Below the pieces are notes generated by a model that did not search any database, was not told the DNA's origin, and was given only the letters and a program-made list of their open reading frames with translations. The translations under genes and the position numbers were made by a program. From Comamonadaceae bacterium (lineage in GTDB: Bacteria; Pseudomonadota; Gammaproteobacteria; Burkholderiales; Burkholderiaceae_C): a stretch of 64,000 bases of DNA. Shown piece by piece: positions 35,536-45,953 of this stretch. Every line of letters starts with the position of its first letter. Positions within the stretch are counted from its first letter, which is position 1. The stretch is from the NCBI GenBank assembly GCA_947452785.1, contig CANGDZ010000006.1:1-64000 (forward strand). The letters are read 5' to 3'.

Positions 35536-37296
35536 ATGGCAACCACCGCACCCCGTCCGATGACGCCTGAAGAGAAGAAGGTGATTTTTGCCTCCTCTCT
35601 CGGCACCGTTTTTGAATGGTATGACTTTTACCTGTACGGTTCTTTGGCCGCCATTATTGCCAAGCAATTTTTCAGCGGTTTGGACGAAGGCTCGGCCTTC
35701 ATCTTTGCCTTGCTGGCTTTTGCGGCAGGTTTCATTGTGCGTCCTTTTGGTGCCATTTTCTTTGGCCGTTTGGGCGACATGATTGGCCGCAAATACACCT
35801 TCTTGGTGACCATCTTGATCATGGGCCTGTCGACCTTCATCGTCGGTATTTTGCCCAACTACGCCAGCATCGGTGCAGCCGCACCGGTCATCCTGATTGC
35901 ATTGCGTCTGTTGCAAGGCCTGGCTTTGGGTGGTGAGTACGGAGGCGCTGCCACCTATGTGGCTGAGCATGCACCTCAGGGCAAGCGTGGCGCTTATACG
36001 GCCTGGATTCAGACCACGGCGACCTTGGGCTTGTTCTTGTCCTTGATGGTGATTTTGGGCACCCGTTTGGCCATTGGCGAAGATGCTTTCGCTGATTGGG
36101 GCTGGCGCGTGCCGTTCATTGTGTCAATCGCATTGTTGGCCGTGTCGGTCTACATCCGTTTGAGCATGAACGAGTCGCCCGCTTTCGTGAAAATGAAAGC
36201 CGAAGGCAAGACCTCCAAAGCGCCTCTGACCGAAGCTTTTGGTCAGTGGAAAAACCTGAAAATCGTGATCTTGGCCCTGATCGGTTTGACCGCAGGTCAA
36301 GCGGTGGTCTGGTACACGGGTCAGTTCTATGCCCTGTTCTTCTTGACCCAATCATTAAAGGTGGACGGCGCGACGGCCAACATCATGATTGCAGTGTCCT
36401 TGATCATCGGCACACCGTTCTTCATCGTGTTTGGCGCTTGGTCTGACAAGATCGGTCGCAAGCCCATCATTTTGGCGGGTTGCTTGTTGGGTGTGCTCAC
36501 TTACTTCCCTGTCTTTCAGGCTTTGACCAAAGCGGCCAACCCTGATCTGTATGCCGCACAAGCCAATGCCAAAGTGGTGGTCGCCGCCGACCCGGCAGAA
36601 TGCTCATTTCAGTTCAACCCAACCGGCACCAAGAAGTTCTCAACCTCTTGCGATGTGGCGAAACAACGTTTGGCTGGCGCTTCGGTGAGCTACTCTAACG
36701 AAGTGGCCCCTGCCGGAACTCCTGCCACCATCAAGGTCGGCGAGACCATGGTGAACGTCAAGTACTCGGCTGAAGACATTGCTGCTGCCAAGACCAAGGC
36801 TGAAGAAAAGCTGGCCGCCTTGAATGCGGCTGAGCCTAAAGATGCCAAAGCCATTGAAGCCGCCACCAAGTCGGTCAAAGACCTTAGCGGCGAAAAAACA
36901 GCGGGCCCTGCCTTGTTGGGTGCCAACCTGGGCGCTGCTTTGAAGGCCGCTGGCTATCCTGTCAAGGCCGACATGGCCAAGTTTGACAAGACGATGGTCA
37001 TCATCATCCTGACCTACTTGGTGATTTTGGTCACCATGGTGTACGGCCCGATTGCGGCCATGTTGGTGGAAATGTTCCCCACCCGCATCCGCTACACCTC
37101 CATGTCCTTGCCTTATCACATTGGTAACGGCTGGTTCGGTGGCTTGCTGCCAACGACCGCCTTCGCCATCGTGGCGCAAACCGGTGACATGTACAACGGT
37201 CTGTGGTACCCCATCATCATTGCGGGTGCAACCGTGGTGATCGGTGGCTTGTTCATCAAAGAAACCAAAGACGTGGACATTTACGCAGCTGACTGA
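35536..37296 (+). CDS. MHS-type MFS transporter with a long extra loop
   Basis: A 586-residue member of the metabolite:H+ symporter (ProP/ShiA-like) family. The N-terminal TVFEWYDFYLYGSLA, the loop GRLGDMIGRKYTF and the mid-protein DKIGRKPIILAG are diagnostic. Members usually have about 430-450 residues; here residues ~345-490, between membrane helices, add a hydrophilic alanine/lysine-rich segment with a cysteine pair (CSFQF...TSC). RBS AGGAG lies upstream. Substrate could be a short carboxylate, proline/betaine or similar. Confidence 0.88.
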   Translation: MATTAPRPMTPEEKKVIFASSLGTVFEWYDFYLYGSLAAIIAKQFFSGLDEGSAFIFALLAFAAGFIVRPFGAIFFGRLGDMIGRKYTFLVTILIMGLSTFIVGILPNYASIGAAAPVILIALRLLQGLALGGEYGGAATYVAEHAPQGKRGAYTAWIQTTATLGLFLSLMVILGTRLAIGEDAFADWGWRVPFIVSIALLAVSVYIRLSMNESPAFVKMKAEGKTSKAPLTEAFGQWKNLKIVILALIGLTAGQAVVWYTGQFYALFFLTQSLKVDGATANIMIAVSLIIGTPFFIVFGAWSDKIGRKPIILAGCLLGVLTYFPVFQALTKAANPDLYAAQANAKVVVAADPAECSFQFNPTGTKKFSTSCDVAKQRLAGASVSYSNEVAPAGTPATIKVGETMVNVKYSAEDIAAAKTKAEEKLAALNAAEPKDAKAIEAATKSVKDLSGEKTAGPALLGANLGAALKAAGYPVKADMAKFDKTMVIIILTYLVILVTMVYGPIAAMLVEMFPTRIRYTSMSLPYHIGNGWFGGLLPTTAFAIVAQTGDMYNGLWYPIIIAGATVVIGGLFIKETKDVDIYAAD

Positions 37297-37338
37297 CCGC
37301 GGTTGTAAGCATCCCGAGGCGACTTGGGTGCTAAATTC

Positions 37339-37368
37339 AAGGCCTTTCCTCTGTGGAGGGCCTTTTTT
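37339..37368 (+). terminator. Intrinsic terminator after the MHS transporter
   Basis: AAGGCC ... GGCCTT stem with an inner CCTC/GAGG pairing and a TTTTTTATT tail, 43 bases after the stop codon. It sits just before the small ORF's ribosome-binding site. Confidence 0.82.
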
Positions 37369-37385
37369 ATTCTTGGAGATCAAAC

Positions 37386-37565
37386 ATGTGGAAGATTGCA
37401 GTCGCGTTCGCGATTTTTGCTGGCTTGGCTTTGTATGTCATCAGCAAAGGTGGCGACAACTTGGATATGGGGGGTGAAAAGCATGGCGCCGATGCCGTGC
37501 AGTCCGAACCTGCCAAAGAGGCCGCACCCGCTGCACCTGCCGCACCGGTCGCACCTGCCAAATAA
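37386..37565 (+). CDS. Small single-pass membrane protein
   Basis: A 59-residue protein: one membrane helix (about 3-20, WKIAVAFAIFAGLALYVI), a short charged part, then an Ala/Pro-rich tail (APAAPAAPVAPAK). TTGGAG lies upstream of the ATG, and terminators flank it on both sides, so it is an independent transcript or read-through product. No function recognised. Confidence 0.7.
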   Translation: MWKIAVAFAIFAGLALYVISKGGDNLDMGGEKHGADAVQSEPAKEAAPAAPAAPVAPAK

Positions 37566-37585
37566 GCGCTCATTGACTTGAGGCC

Positions 37586-37611
37586 AAAGCCGCACGCTGT
37601 GCGGCTTTTTT
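37586..37611 (+). terminator. Intrinsic terminator after the small membrane protein
   Basis: AAAGCCGCAC and GTGCGGCTTTTTT pair around a short CT-containing loop, followed by T residues, 21 bases after the stop. Confidence 0.9.
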
Positions 37612-37723
37612 CTGGGCCGCACGAGGGAGAAGCCATTCATATGGGTGTTCCGATTGACCTTGCCGCAATCCCGGTGCTGCGCAATGCCTAGAATGTTGGG
37701 GCCCACACTCTAAGCAGTACACC

Positions 37724-40700
37724 ATGACCCAAGGTCTCATCCGCATTCGCGGTGCTCGCCAGCACAACCTGAAAAACATCGATCTGGACATTCGCACCGG
37801 GGAGTTGACGGTGGTCACCGGGCCCAGCGGTTCGGGCAAATCGAGCCTAGTGTTTGATACGCTGTACGCCGAAGGCCAGCGCCGCTATGTGGAGACCTTC
37901 AGCGCCTATGCGCGGCAGTTTCTGGACCGCATGGACAAACCGGCGGTGGACAAGGTCGAGGGCGTGCCCCCGGCCATTGCCATTGATCAGACCAATCCGG
38001 TGCGCAGCTCGCGCTCCACCGTGGGCACCATGACCGAGCTGAACGACCACCTCAAGTTGTTGTTTGCGCGCCTGGGTCAGCTGTACGACCGGCAAACCGC
38101 ACAACCGGTGCAGCACGACACGCCCGAGAGCATTTACGCACAGATGCTGGCGCGCTCCCTGGCGGCGCAAGACCCGCGCGTGGTGGTCACCTTTCCGGTG
38201 GAGTTGCCGGCCAACACCAGTGCGGAGCAGGTCGAGCAATGGCTGTCGGCCAGCGGCTTCACCAAGGTGCAGGCCGAACGCGAGGTGGCCACAACCACCG
38301 GTCCGCGCAAAGTGCTTGACGTGGTTGCCGACCGCTTTCGACTGGGCACCGCTGACAAAGCCCGCGTGGTCGAGGCCATCGAAACCGCTTTGAAGCGCGG
38401 CAGCGGCCGCATCAACGTCTATAAGCTCGCGGCGGACGAAGGGGGTGAAGCCGAACTGTGGCGCTATTCTTCTGGCCTGCATTGCCCTGAGAGCGATCTG
38501 CGCTATCCCGAGCCGCTGCCCTCCATGTTCTCGTTCAACTCGGCGCTAGGGGCCTGCGAAACCTGCCGGGGTTTTGGCCGGGTGATTGGGGTCGACTATG
38601 GCCTGGTAATTCCCAACGACAAACTTACCTTGCGCGCCGGGGTGATTAAAACCATCCAGACCCCGGCTTGGAAAGAGACCCAAGACGACCTGATGCGCCA
38701 CGCCGAGACGGCTGGCATTCCACGCGACACGCCTTGGAGCAAACTCACGCCCGAGCAGCAGCACTGGGTGATTCAGGGCTCGCCCAACTGGACAGGCAAG
38801 TGGAACCAGCAGTGGTACGGCATCAAGCGCTTTTTTGAATACCTGGAAACCAAGTCCTACAAGATGCACATTCGCGTGCTCTTGTCCAAATACCGCAGCT
38901 ACACGCCGTGCGGCGCTTGTGGTGGCGCGCGCCTGAAGACCGATAGCTTGATCTGGCGCATGGGTAGCCTGGAAGACGCCAACGCGGTGTTGCCCGCCGC
39001 GCAGCGTTTCATGCCTCAAGGTGTGGGTTGGACGCGGGCGCAGCTCGAAGCCTTGCCGGGTTTGAGCCTGCACGATTTGATGCTGATGCCGCTGGACCGC
39101 CTGCGCCGCTTTTTTGACGGCATGTCGCGCACCGCCTTGGCCGCGCACGGCACTGACGGCGAGTCACAAGCGCTCAAACTGTTGCTGCAAGAGATCTGTA
39201 CCCGGCTGCAATATTTGTGCGATGTGGGCATTGGCTACCTGACTCTGGACCGGCAAAGCCGCACGTTGAGCGGCGGCGAAGTGCAACGCATCAACCTGAC
39301 CACGGCGCTAGGCACCTCGCTGGTCAACACCTTGTTTGTGCTGGACGAGCCCAGCATCGGCCTGCACCCGCGGGACATGAGCCGCATCACCGAAGCCATG
39401 CACCGCCTGCGCGACGCGGGCAATACGTTGGTGGTGGTCGAGCACGACCCGGCTGTAATGTTGGCGGCCGACCGCGTGATCGACATGGGCCCCGGCCCGG
39501 GCGAAAAAGGTGGACAGATTGTGTTTGACGGCACGACGGACGACCTGCGCCTGGCCGACACCATGACCGGCTCCTATTTGGGCGGACGCAAACAAGTGGG
39601 CATGGGCTTTAAGCGCATGGTCACCGACAGCACGCCGCGCATGATTTTGGAAGGTGTGCGTGAGCACAACCTGCAAAATATCGCAGTCGAATTCCCGCTG
39701 CAGCGCCTGGTTTGTGTGACCGGTGTCTCAGGCTCGGGCAAATCGAGTTTGATCCAAGACGTGCTAGCCCCGGCCTTGCTGCGCTACTTTGGCAAAGCCA
39801 CCGAAACCCCGGGTCTGCACGAACGCTTGCTCGGCGCCGATCATTTGAGCGACGTGGTGTTTGTGGACCAATCGCCGATCGGCAAAACAGCGCGCTCCAA
39901 CCCGGTCAGCTACGTCGGAGCTTGGGACGCATTGCGCGAGTTGTTTGCCACGGCCAGTCTGTCCAAGCAGCGCGGTTACACCGCCAGCAAGTTCAGCTTC
40001 AACAGCGGTGACGGACGCTGCCCGACCTGCGGCGGCTCTGGCTTTGAGCATGTGGAAATGCAGTTCTTGAGTGACGTGTATTTGCGCTGCCAAGACTGTG
40101 ATGGCAAACGCTACCGCCCCGAAATTTTAGAAGTCACCATCGAGCGCCAAGCGCTAGGTGCGCTGCATGCGCGCCACATGAACGTGGCCGATGTGCTGGA
40201 CCTGACGGTGAGCGAAGCGGCGCAGTTGTTTGCCCACGACCGCGACGTGATCCGCGCGCTGCAACCCATCGTCGATGTGGGCTTGGAGTACGTCAAGCTC
40301 GGCCAACCGGTGCCCACCTTGTCGGGGGGCGAGGCGCAGCGACTCAAGCTGGCCGGGTTCTTGGCCGGTGCGGCCAAGTCCGCGTCGTCCAGCCGCCAGC
40401 CGCTCAGCCGCAAGGGCGTCTTGTTTATGTTTGACGAGCCAACCACCGGCCTGCACTTTGACGACATTGCCAAGCTCATGCGCGCGCTGCGCAAATTGCT
40501 GGAAGGTGGCAACTCCTTGATCGTGATCGAGCACAACCTGGACGTGATCCGCGCCAGTGATTGGCTGATTGACTTAGGGCCTGAGGGTGGGGATGCCGGC
40601 GGCTTGATCGTGGCCGAAGGCACACCCGAAGAGGTGCGACTGCACCCGACCTCGCACACCGGCCAGGCCCTGCGCGAGTACGCCTTGGCCATGGGCGAGG

Positions 40701-43579
40701 TGCACGGCGCTGAAGACCGCTCCGCGTCCTACGCCTTCATGTCGGCGGTGGTCAAAACCGCCAAGACGGCGCGCCCCCTGGTTGATCAGAACATTCGCAT
40801 CGTCAACGCCAAAGAGCACAATTTGAAGAGCCTGAGCGTGGAGATTCCGCGCGGCAAGTTCAACGTCATCACCGGCGTAAGCGGCTCGGGCAAGTCGACC
40901 TTGGCGTTTGATATTTTGTTCAACGAAGGCCAGCGCCGCTATTTGGAAAGCCTGAACGCCTATGCGCGTTCCATCGTGCAACCTGCAGGTCGCCCCGAAG
41001 TGGACGCGGTGTACGGCATCCCGCCCACGGTGGCGATTGAGCAGCGCCTGTCACGCGGCGGGCGCAAATCCACAGTCGGCACCACCACCGAGGTGTGGCA
41101 TTTTTTGCGCTTGCTGTATGTGAAGTTGGGCACGCAGCATTGCGTGCACGATGGCGCGCCGGTGCAGCCGCAAACGCCAGACAGCATCATCGCGCAGCTC
41201 TTGAAAAATTTCAAAGGCCAGCACGTGGGCTTGCTGGCGCCGCTGGTGATGAACCGCAAAGGCGTTTACACCGAGCTGGCCGACTGGGCCCGACCCAAGG
41301 GCTATACGCATTTGCGCGTCGACGGGAACTTCTTGCCCACGCTGAACTTCCCGCGCATCGATCGCTTCAAAGAACACACCATCGAGCTCCCCTTGGCCAG
41401 CCTGGACGTGAGTGCGGCCAATGAAGCGGCATTGCGCGCCGCCTTGACGCAGGCGCTAGAGTACGGCAAGGGTGTAGTCCATGTGCTGAGCGATCTGGCC
41501 GGATTGCAAGAGGCCATGGCCGCGCGTGCGCCCACCGCCCACCTCGGGCGCTTGCAGGTCTTCTCCACACTGCGCGCCTGCCCGGTATGCGCCACCTCGT
41601 ATGCCGAACTGGACCCTCGCCTGTTCTCTTACAACAGCAAACACGGCTGGTGCCCCGACTGCGTGGGCACCGGGGTCAAGCTCACCAAAGACCAGCGCCA
41701 GGTGTATGACGACTCAGTGCGCGACGAAAAAGAAAAGGGCCGTGAGCAAACCTTTGCTGAGGCCGAGGTCGAAGACCTGGCCGAAGTGACTTGTCCGACC
41801 TGCGCCGGCACCCGCTTGAATGCCACGGCGCGCGCGGTGCGCTTTGGCGCCCATGCGCATTTGCCTTCAGATGCGCATGGGCATTCACATATGGGTGAAG
41901 AAGACGCCAGTTGGCCCATCACCGCGATTGCCAGCATGAGCGTGAGCGACATCCGCGTTTGGGTGCAGGGCATGGCTGTACTCGGTCGCATGAACACCCG
42001 CGAGAGCGGCATTGCGCGGGATTTGATTCCTGAAATTCAAAGTCGATTGGAATTTCTTGAAGAAGTCGGTTTGGGTTATTTGACGCTGGACCGGGGCGCG
42101 CCAACCTTGTCGGGCGGCGAGGCCCAGCGCATTCGCTTGGCCGCTCAGCTCGGCAGCAATTTGCAAGGCGTGTGCTACGTGCTGGATGAGCCGACCATTG
42201 GCCTGCATGCACGCGACAACCAGATCTTGCTCAACGCCTTGCACAAGCTGGGTGACAAGGGCAACACCCTGGTGGTTGTGGAGCACGACGAAGACACGAT
42301 CCGCCGCGCCGACCACATCATCGACATCGGCCCGAGTGCCGGTAAACGCGGCGGGCGCTTGGTGGCGCAAGGTTCGGTGGCCGACATCACGGGCGCTGAA
42401 GACTCCCTAACCGGGCGCTATTTGCTGCACGCCATGAAACACCCCTTGCAGGCTCGTCGCTTTGTGCTGCAGCACTTGGCTGGGCGTTCAACGGCGCAGG
42501 CCGATGCGCCTGCCGTGCAATGGCTGCACCTTAAAGGCGCGCACATGCACAACCTGCAAAACGTCTCAGTCGACGTGCCCTTAAAGCGCCTGGTGGCGGT
42601 GACCGGCGTGTCGGGCTCGGGCAAGTCCACCTTGGCGCGCGACGTGCTCTTGGCCAACGTCCACGCTTTGGTGGCAATGCGTGCCACCAAAGCCGGGCGA
42701 GATGCGCTGGAGGCCGGGCAGCGTCCGGCCTTGGTCGGCTGTGCCGGCCTGGAGGGTTTTGAGGCGGTGGACCGGGTGCTGGAAGTGGACCAAACGCCGA
42801 TCGGCAAAACCCCGCGCTCGTGCCCCGCCACTTATATTGGTTTTTGGGACACGATCCGCAAGTTATTTGCCGAAACCCTGGAGGCCAAAGCGCGTGGCTA
42901 CCTGGCTGGGCGTTTCAGCTTCAATACCGGCGAGGGCCGATGCCACAGCTGCGAAGGGCAGGGCGTTCGCACCATCGAGATGAGCTTTTTGCCGGACGTG
43001 AAAGTGCCTTGCGAAGCCTGTCACGGTGCCCGCTTCAACCCCGAGACGCTGGCCGTGACTTGGCGCGGCAAAAGCATTGGCGATGTGCTGCAAATGGAAG
43101 TGGACGAAGCGGTGGACTTTTTTGCCACCATGCCCTCGATTGCCCACCCTTTGCAGTTGCTGAAAGACGTGGGCCTGGGTTACCTGACCCTGGGCCAACC
43201 CTCTCCCACGCTGAGCGGCGGCGAGGCGCAGCGCATCAAGCTGGTGACCGAGCTGACCAAGGTGCGCGACGAAGTTGGACGCCGAGGCAACAAAGTGCCG
43301 CACACCTTGTATGTGCTGGACGAGCCCACCGTGGGCCTGCACATGGCTGACGTGGACAAGCTGATTCATGTGCTGCATCGCTTGGTGAACGCCGGGCACA
43401 GCGTGATGGTGATCGAACACGATCTGGACGTGATTGCCGAAGCCGACTGGGTGATTGATTTAGGGCCAGACGGCGGCAAGGCCGGCGGCACGGTGGTGGC
43501 CTGCGCTACCCCTGAAGACGTGGTGCTTTTGGGTACGCACACCGGTCAAGCCTTGGCGCACGTGCTGGCGCGTACTTGA
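37724..43579 (+). CDS. uvrA: Tandem-fused UvrA excinuclease-like protein (four ATPase domains)
   Basis: A 1951-residue protein, twice the usual ~940-residue UvrA. Four Walker A sites (about residues 33, 666, 1051 and 1628) and four LSGGE signatures (about 515, 866, 1462 and 1830) show two complete UvrA units in one chain, joined near residue 1010-1030. UvrA zinc modules are present in both halves: [14 protein letters not shown]...CQDCDG and [14 protein letters not shown]...CEACHG, plus CGACGGARL and [10 protein letters not shown]. UvrA dimers bind damaged DNA and load UvrB; this chain could act as a built-in dimer. Long UvrA variants exist in Burkholderiales. No LexA-type box was seen upstream. 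Confidence 0.9.
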   Translation: MTQGLIRIRGARQHNLKNIDLDIRTGELTVVTGPSGSGKSSLVFDTLYAEGQRRYVETFSAYARQFLDRMDKPAVDKVEGVPPAIAIDQTNPVRSSRSTVGTMTELNDHLKLLFARLGQLYDRQTAQPVQHDTPESIYAQMLARSLAAQDPRVVVTFPVELPANTSAEQVEQWLSASGFTKVQAEREVATTTGPRKVLDVVADRFRLGTADKARVVEAIETALKRGSGRINVYKLAADEGGEAELWRYSSGLHCPESDLRYPEPLPSMFSFNSALGACETCRGFGRVIGVDYGLVIPNDKLTLRAGVIKTIQTPAWKETQDDLMRHAETAGIPRDTPWSKLTPEQQHWVIQGSPNWTGKWNQQWYGIKRFFEYLETKSYKMHIRVLLSKYRSYTPCGACGGARLKTDSLIWRMGSLEDANAVLPAAQRFMPQGVGWTRAQLEALPGLSLHDLMLMPLDRLRRFFDGMSRTALAAHGTDGESQALKLLLQEICTRLQYLCDVGIGYLTLDRQSRTLSGGEVQRINLTTALGTSLVNTLFVLDEPSIGLHPRDMSRITEAMHRLRDAGNTLVVVEHDPAVMLAADRVIDMGPGPGEKGGQIVFDGTTDDLRLADTMTGSYLGGRKQVGMGFKRMVTDSTPRMILEGVREHNLQNIAVEFPLQRLVCVTGVSGSGKSSLIQDVLAPALLRYFGKATETPGLHERLLGADHLSDVVFVDQSPIGKTARSNPVSYVGAWDALRELFATASLSKQRGYTASKFSFNSGDGRCPTCGGSGFEHVEMQFLSDVYLRCQDCDGKRYRPEILEVTIERQALGALHARHMNVADVLDLTVSEAAQLFAHDRDVIRALQPIVDVGLEYVKLGQPVPTLSGGEAQRLKLAGFLAGAAKSASSSRQPLSRKGVLFMFDEPTTGLHFDDIAKLMRALRKLLEGGNSLIVIEHNLDVIRASDWLIDLGPEGGDAGGLIVAEGTPEEVRLHPTSHTGQALREYALAMGEVHGAEDRSASYAFMSAVVKTAKTARPLVDQNIRIVNAKEHNLKSLSVEIPRGKFNVITGVSGSGKSTLAFDILFNEGQRRYLESLNAYARSIVQPAGRPEVDAVYGIPPTVAIEQRLSRGGRKSTVGTTTEVWHFLRLLYVKLGTQHCVHDGAPVQPQTPDSIIAQLLKNFKGQHVGLLAPLVMNRKGVYTELADWARPKGYTHLRVDGNFLPTLNFPRIDRFKEHTIELPLASLDVSAANEAALRAALTQALEYGKGVVHVLSDLAGLQEAMAARAPTAHLGRLQVFSTLRACPVCATSYAELDPRLFSYNSKHGWCPDCVGTGVKLTKDQRQVYDDSVRDEKEKGREQTFAEAEVEDLAEVTCPTCAGTRLNATARAVRFGAHAHLPSDAHGHSHMGEEDASWPITAIASMSVSDIRVWVQGMAVLGRMNTRESGIARDLIPEIQSRLEFLEEVGLGYLTLDRGAPTLSGGEAQRIRLAAQLGSNLQGVCYVLDEPTIGLHARDNQILLNALHKLGDKGNTLVVVEHDEDTIRRADHIIDIGPSAGKRGGRLVAQGSVADITGAEDSLTGRYLLHAMKHPLQARRFVLQHLAGRSTAQADAPAVQWLHLKGAHMHNLQNVSVDVPLKRLVAVTGVSGSGKSTLARDVLLANVHALVAMRATKAGRDALEAGQRPALVGCAGLEGFEAVDRVLEVDQTPIGKTPRSCPATYIGFWDTIRKLFAETLEAKARGYLAGRFSFNTGEGRCHSCEGQGVRTIEMSFLPDVKVPCEACHGARFNPETLAVTWRGKSIGDVLQMEVDEAVDFFATMPSIAHPLQLLKDVGLGYLTLGQPSPTLSGGEAQRIKLVTELTKVRDEVGRRGNKVPHTLYVLDEPTVGLHMADVDKLIHVLHRLVNAGHSVMVIEHDLDVIAEADWVIDLGPDGGKAGGTVVACATPEDVVLLGTHTGQALAHVLART

Positions 43580-43938
43580 TTTACTCATTGAGCGATAACG
43601 CGTGCAAAGTCAATTGACAATTAATTGTAAAAATCAGTATAAAAGTCGATTCGAATCGGCATTTATTTTAGAATGAAGGTTTACGGACTAATGCGCAATA
43701 TCCTTCAAAAGATAAAAGTAGGAGTTGTAAGGTGAGAAGCTCCACAATGGGCATTGCTTTGAGCGGACATGATTATTTTTGATCCATTTCATGGGTCGTT
43801 CCCAAAAAATTGTAAAAAGTGAATTGAATGATAGTTGTCATCAAGGTGAGTGATTCGAGTTGGGGCCATTGGCCTGGATCTCGGGCGCAGCATCGCCGAC
43901 CATTAATCCGTCAGCCTGACGGTCACGCTGTGCGCTGA
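43580..43938 (+). other. AT-rich leader of the polysaccharide operon
   Basis: A 359-base gene-free stretch, AT-rich compared with its surroundings, containing a strong promoter (43614-43643), a 12-bp palindrome CGATTCGAATCG (43647-43658), a possible 16-codon leader ORF (GTG 43732 to TGA 43780-43782, with AGGAG at 43720), and a 15-bp hairpin CCGTCAG/CTGACGG (43908-43922) ending 16 bases before the first gene. No ops/JUMPstart element is visible. The long leader suggests post-initiation control (inference). Confidence 0.6.
43614..43643 (+). promoter_or_regulatory. Sigma-70-type promoter
   Basis: A perfect -35 TTGACA (43614-43619), 18-base spacer and TATAAA -10 (43638-43643). It reads toward the polysaccharide export operon, about 295 bases upstream of its first ATG. 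Confidence 0.75.
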
Positions 43939-44733
43939 ATGCATCTCATGCTTCGTTCACTCTGGCACTACCGCAGCTTCATTTTGGGGAGTGTTCAGCG
44001 CGAGTTTCAATCCAAATATCGCAATTCCCTCTTGGGGGCTGCCTGGACTGTCATCAACCCTTTAGCCATGATTTTGGTTTATACGGTGATCTTTTCACAG
44101 GTCATGAAAGCTAGATTGCCAGGGACGGACTCGTCATTGGCCTACAGCATCTACCTTTGCGCCGGTGTGCTCACTTGGGGGCTTTTTGTTGAGATCGTTG
44201 GACGGGGGCAAAACATCTTTATTGAAAACGCCAACATTCTCAAGAAAATCAATTTTCCGCGCCTGACATTGCCCGTGATTATGGTGCTCAATGCATGCGT
44301 CAACTTCGCTATTATTTTTACTTTGTTTTTGCTTTTCCTGCTTTTTTCTGGGCATTGGCCGGGATGGACGTTACTGAACATGCTCCCTTTGTTGGGTATT
44401 CAACTGTTGCTTTCAGTGGGGCTTGGCATGGTGCTGGGGGTGGCGAATGTGTTTTTTCGTGATGTCGGGCAGTTCTTTGGTATTTTTTTGCAGTTCTGGT
44501 TTTGGCTGACTCCCATCGTTTACCCCTCAAACATCCTGCCTGAGCAGGTCAGATCGCTGATGAATTTGAACCCGATGTTTCCGCTCATCCTTGCATACCA
44601 GAACGTTCTTGCTGGGCAGGGTGTCGTGGATTGGTCAGCATTGATGGTGCCATTGGTCACGGGCTTGGTGCTTTGCGCTTGGGGGTGGCGGATGTTCCGC
44701 AGCCATGCTGGCGAAATGGTGGATGAACTTTAA
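43939..44733 (+). CDS. wzm: Polysaccharide ABC exporter, permease (Wzm type)
   Basis: A 264-residue ABC-2 permease with about six membrane helices. FKSKYRNSLLGAAWTVINPL-type N-terminal region (here FQSKYRNSLLGAAW) and FWFWLTPIVYP are typical of O-antigen/capsule exporters. With Wzt it moves undecaprenyl-linked polysaccharide across the inner membrane. ATG 43939 or 43948 could start it. Its stop overlaps the wzt start by one base. Confidence 0.93.
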   Translation: MHLMLRSLWHYRSFILGSVQREFQSKYRNSLLGAAWTVINPLAMILVYTVIFSQVMKARLPGTDSSLAYSIYLCAGVLTWGLFVEIVGRGQNIFIENANILKKINFPRLTLPVIMVLNACVNFAIIFTLFLLFLLFSGHWPGWTLLNMLPLLGIQLLLSVGLGMVLGVANVFFRDVGQFFGIFLQFWFWLTPIVYPSNILPEQVRSLMNLNPMFPLILAYQNVLAGQGVVDWSALMVPLVTGLVLCAWGWRMFRSHAGEMVDEL

Positions 44734-45953
44734 TGGGACGGATCATCGTCTCTTCTTTAGGCAAGGCCTACAAGCAGTATCCCGGGCGTTGGTCGCGTTT
44801 GGTCGAATGGGTGTTTGGGGGCCTCAGGGTCCGGCATAGTCTCAAGTGGGTACTGAAAGACATCAGTTTTTCCGTGGAGCCTGGAGAAGCTGTCGGCATC
44901 ATTGGCATCAATGGTGCAGGTAAGAGCACCCTGCTTAAACTGATCACAGGGACAACCCAACCTAGTTGCGGTGCCGTGCAGATCACGGGTCGAGTCGCTG
45001 CGTTGCTTGAGCTGGGTATGGGATTCCATCCTGATTTCACGGGTCGCCAGAATGTGATCATGGCAGGGCAGTTGCTGGGCATCAGCACCTCGGAGCTGGA
45101 CCGATTGCTGCCTGAGATCGAGGCATTTGCCGAAATTGGTGACTACATCGATCAGCCTGTTCGCGTCTACAGCAGTGGAATGCAGATGCGACTGGCATTC
45201 AGTGTGGCTACGGCCATCAGGCCTGATGTGCTCATTGTTGACGAGGCGCTGTCTGTGGGCGATGCTTATTTCCAGCACAAGAGCTTTGACCGGATTCGTG
45301 CATATCGCCTGTTAGGTACGACCTTGCTGATCGTCAGTCACGATAAAACTGCGATCCAAAGCATTTGTGACCGCGCCATTTTGCTCAATGCGGGGCAGAT
45401 CGCCATGCAGGGCACGCCCGAAGCGGTCATGGACTATTACAACGCTATGCTCGCTCAGCGCGACAGCTCGGTGGTCCGACAATCAACACTAGAAGATGGC
45501 AAAGTCCAAACCATCTCAGGGTCTGGTGAGGCCAGCATCGTTGCTGTCACCTTATGCGACGCCGATGCCCAAGTCATTGATGTTGTGAAGGTTGCCGAAA
45601 AACTGACCTTGACAGTTCAGACGCACGTTCACCAGGCCTTGTCGGGCCTCGTGTTGGGATTCATGATCAAGGATCGATTGGGACAGCCCGTGTTCGGCAC
45701 CAACACCCACCACCTCGATCAGGTTATTGCCTCCGCGAGCGCAGGTAGCAATCCTACATTTGTCATTGACTTTGTTGCAAACCTCGGACCTGGCTCCTAT
45801 TCCATTGCCGTGGCATTGCATTCACACGATACGCATATTCACAAAAATTATGAATGGCGCGATCTGGCCGTCGTTTTTAATGTCATCAACACAGACAAGC
45901 CCACTTTTGTTGGTTCTAACTGGTTTCCAGTCACCTTGAAAATTCAGTCATGA
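44733..45953 (+). CDS. wzt: Polysaccharide ABC exporter, ATPase with C-terminal carbohydrate-binding domain (Wzt type)
   Basis: A 406-residue protein. Residues 1-240 are an ABC ATPase: Walker A GINGAGKSTLLK, signature YSSGMQMRLAFSVA, Walker B VLIVDEALSVGD. Residues ~265-406 are a Wzt_C-like beta-sandwich (VTLCDADAQVIDVVKV through HKNYEWRDLAVVFNV). In E. coli O9a this domain binds the chemically capped chain end before export. Its presence here, next to a methyltransferase, implies export of a terminated, capped chain. Confidence 0.93.
   Translation: MGRIIVSSLGKAYKQYPGRWSRLVEWVFGGLRVRHSLKWVLKDISFSVEPGEAVGIIGINGAGKSTLLKLITGTTQPSCGAVQITGRVAALLELGMGFHPDFTGRQNVIMAGQLLGISTSELDRLLPEIEAFAEIGDYIDQPVRVYSSGMQMRLAFSVATAIRPDVLIVDEALSVGDAYFQHKSFDRIRAYRLLGTTLLIVSHDKTAIQSICDRAILLNAGQIAMQGTPEAVMDYYNAMLAQRDSSVVRQSTLEDGKVQTISGSGEASIVAVTLCDADAQVIDVVKVAEKLTLTVQTHVHQALSGLVLGFMIKDRLGQPVFGTNTHHLDQVIASASAGSNPTFVIDFVANLGPGSYSIAVALHSHDTHIHKNYEWRDLAVVFNVINTDKPTFVGSNWFPVTLKIQS

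Noticed and set aside
37612-37723. An SOS (LexA) box before uvrA.
   Set aside because: No CTGT-N8-ACAG pattern was seen between the terminator and the ATG.
43580-43938. A JUMPstart/ops element upstream of the polysaccharide genes.
   Set aside because: The GGCGGTAG core is not present in the leader.
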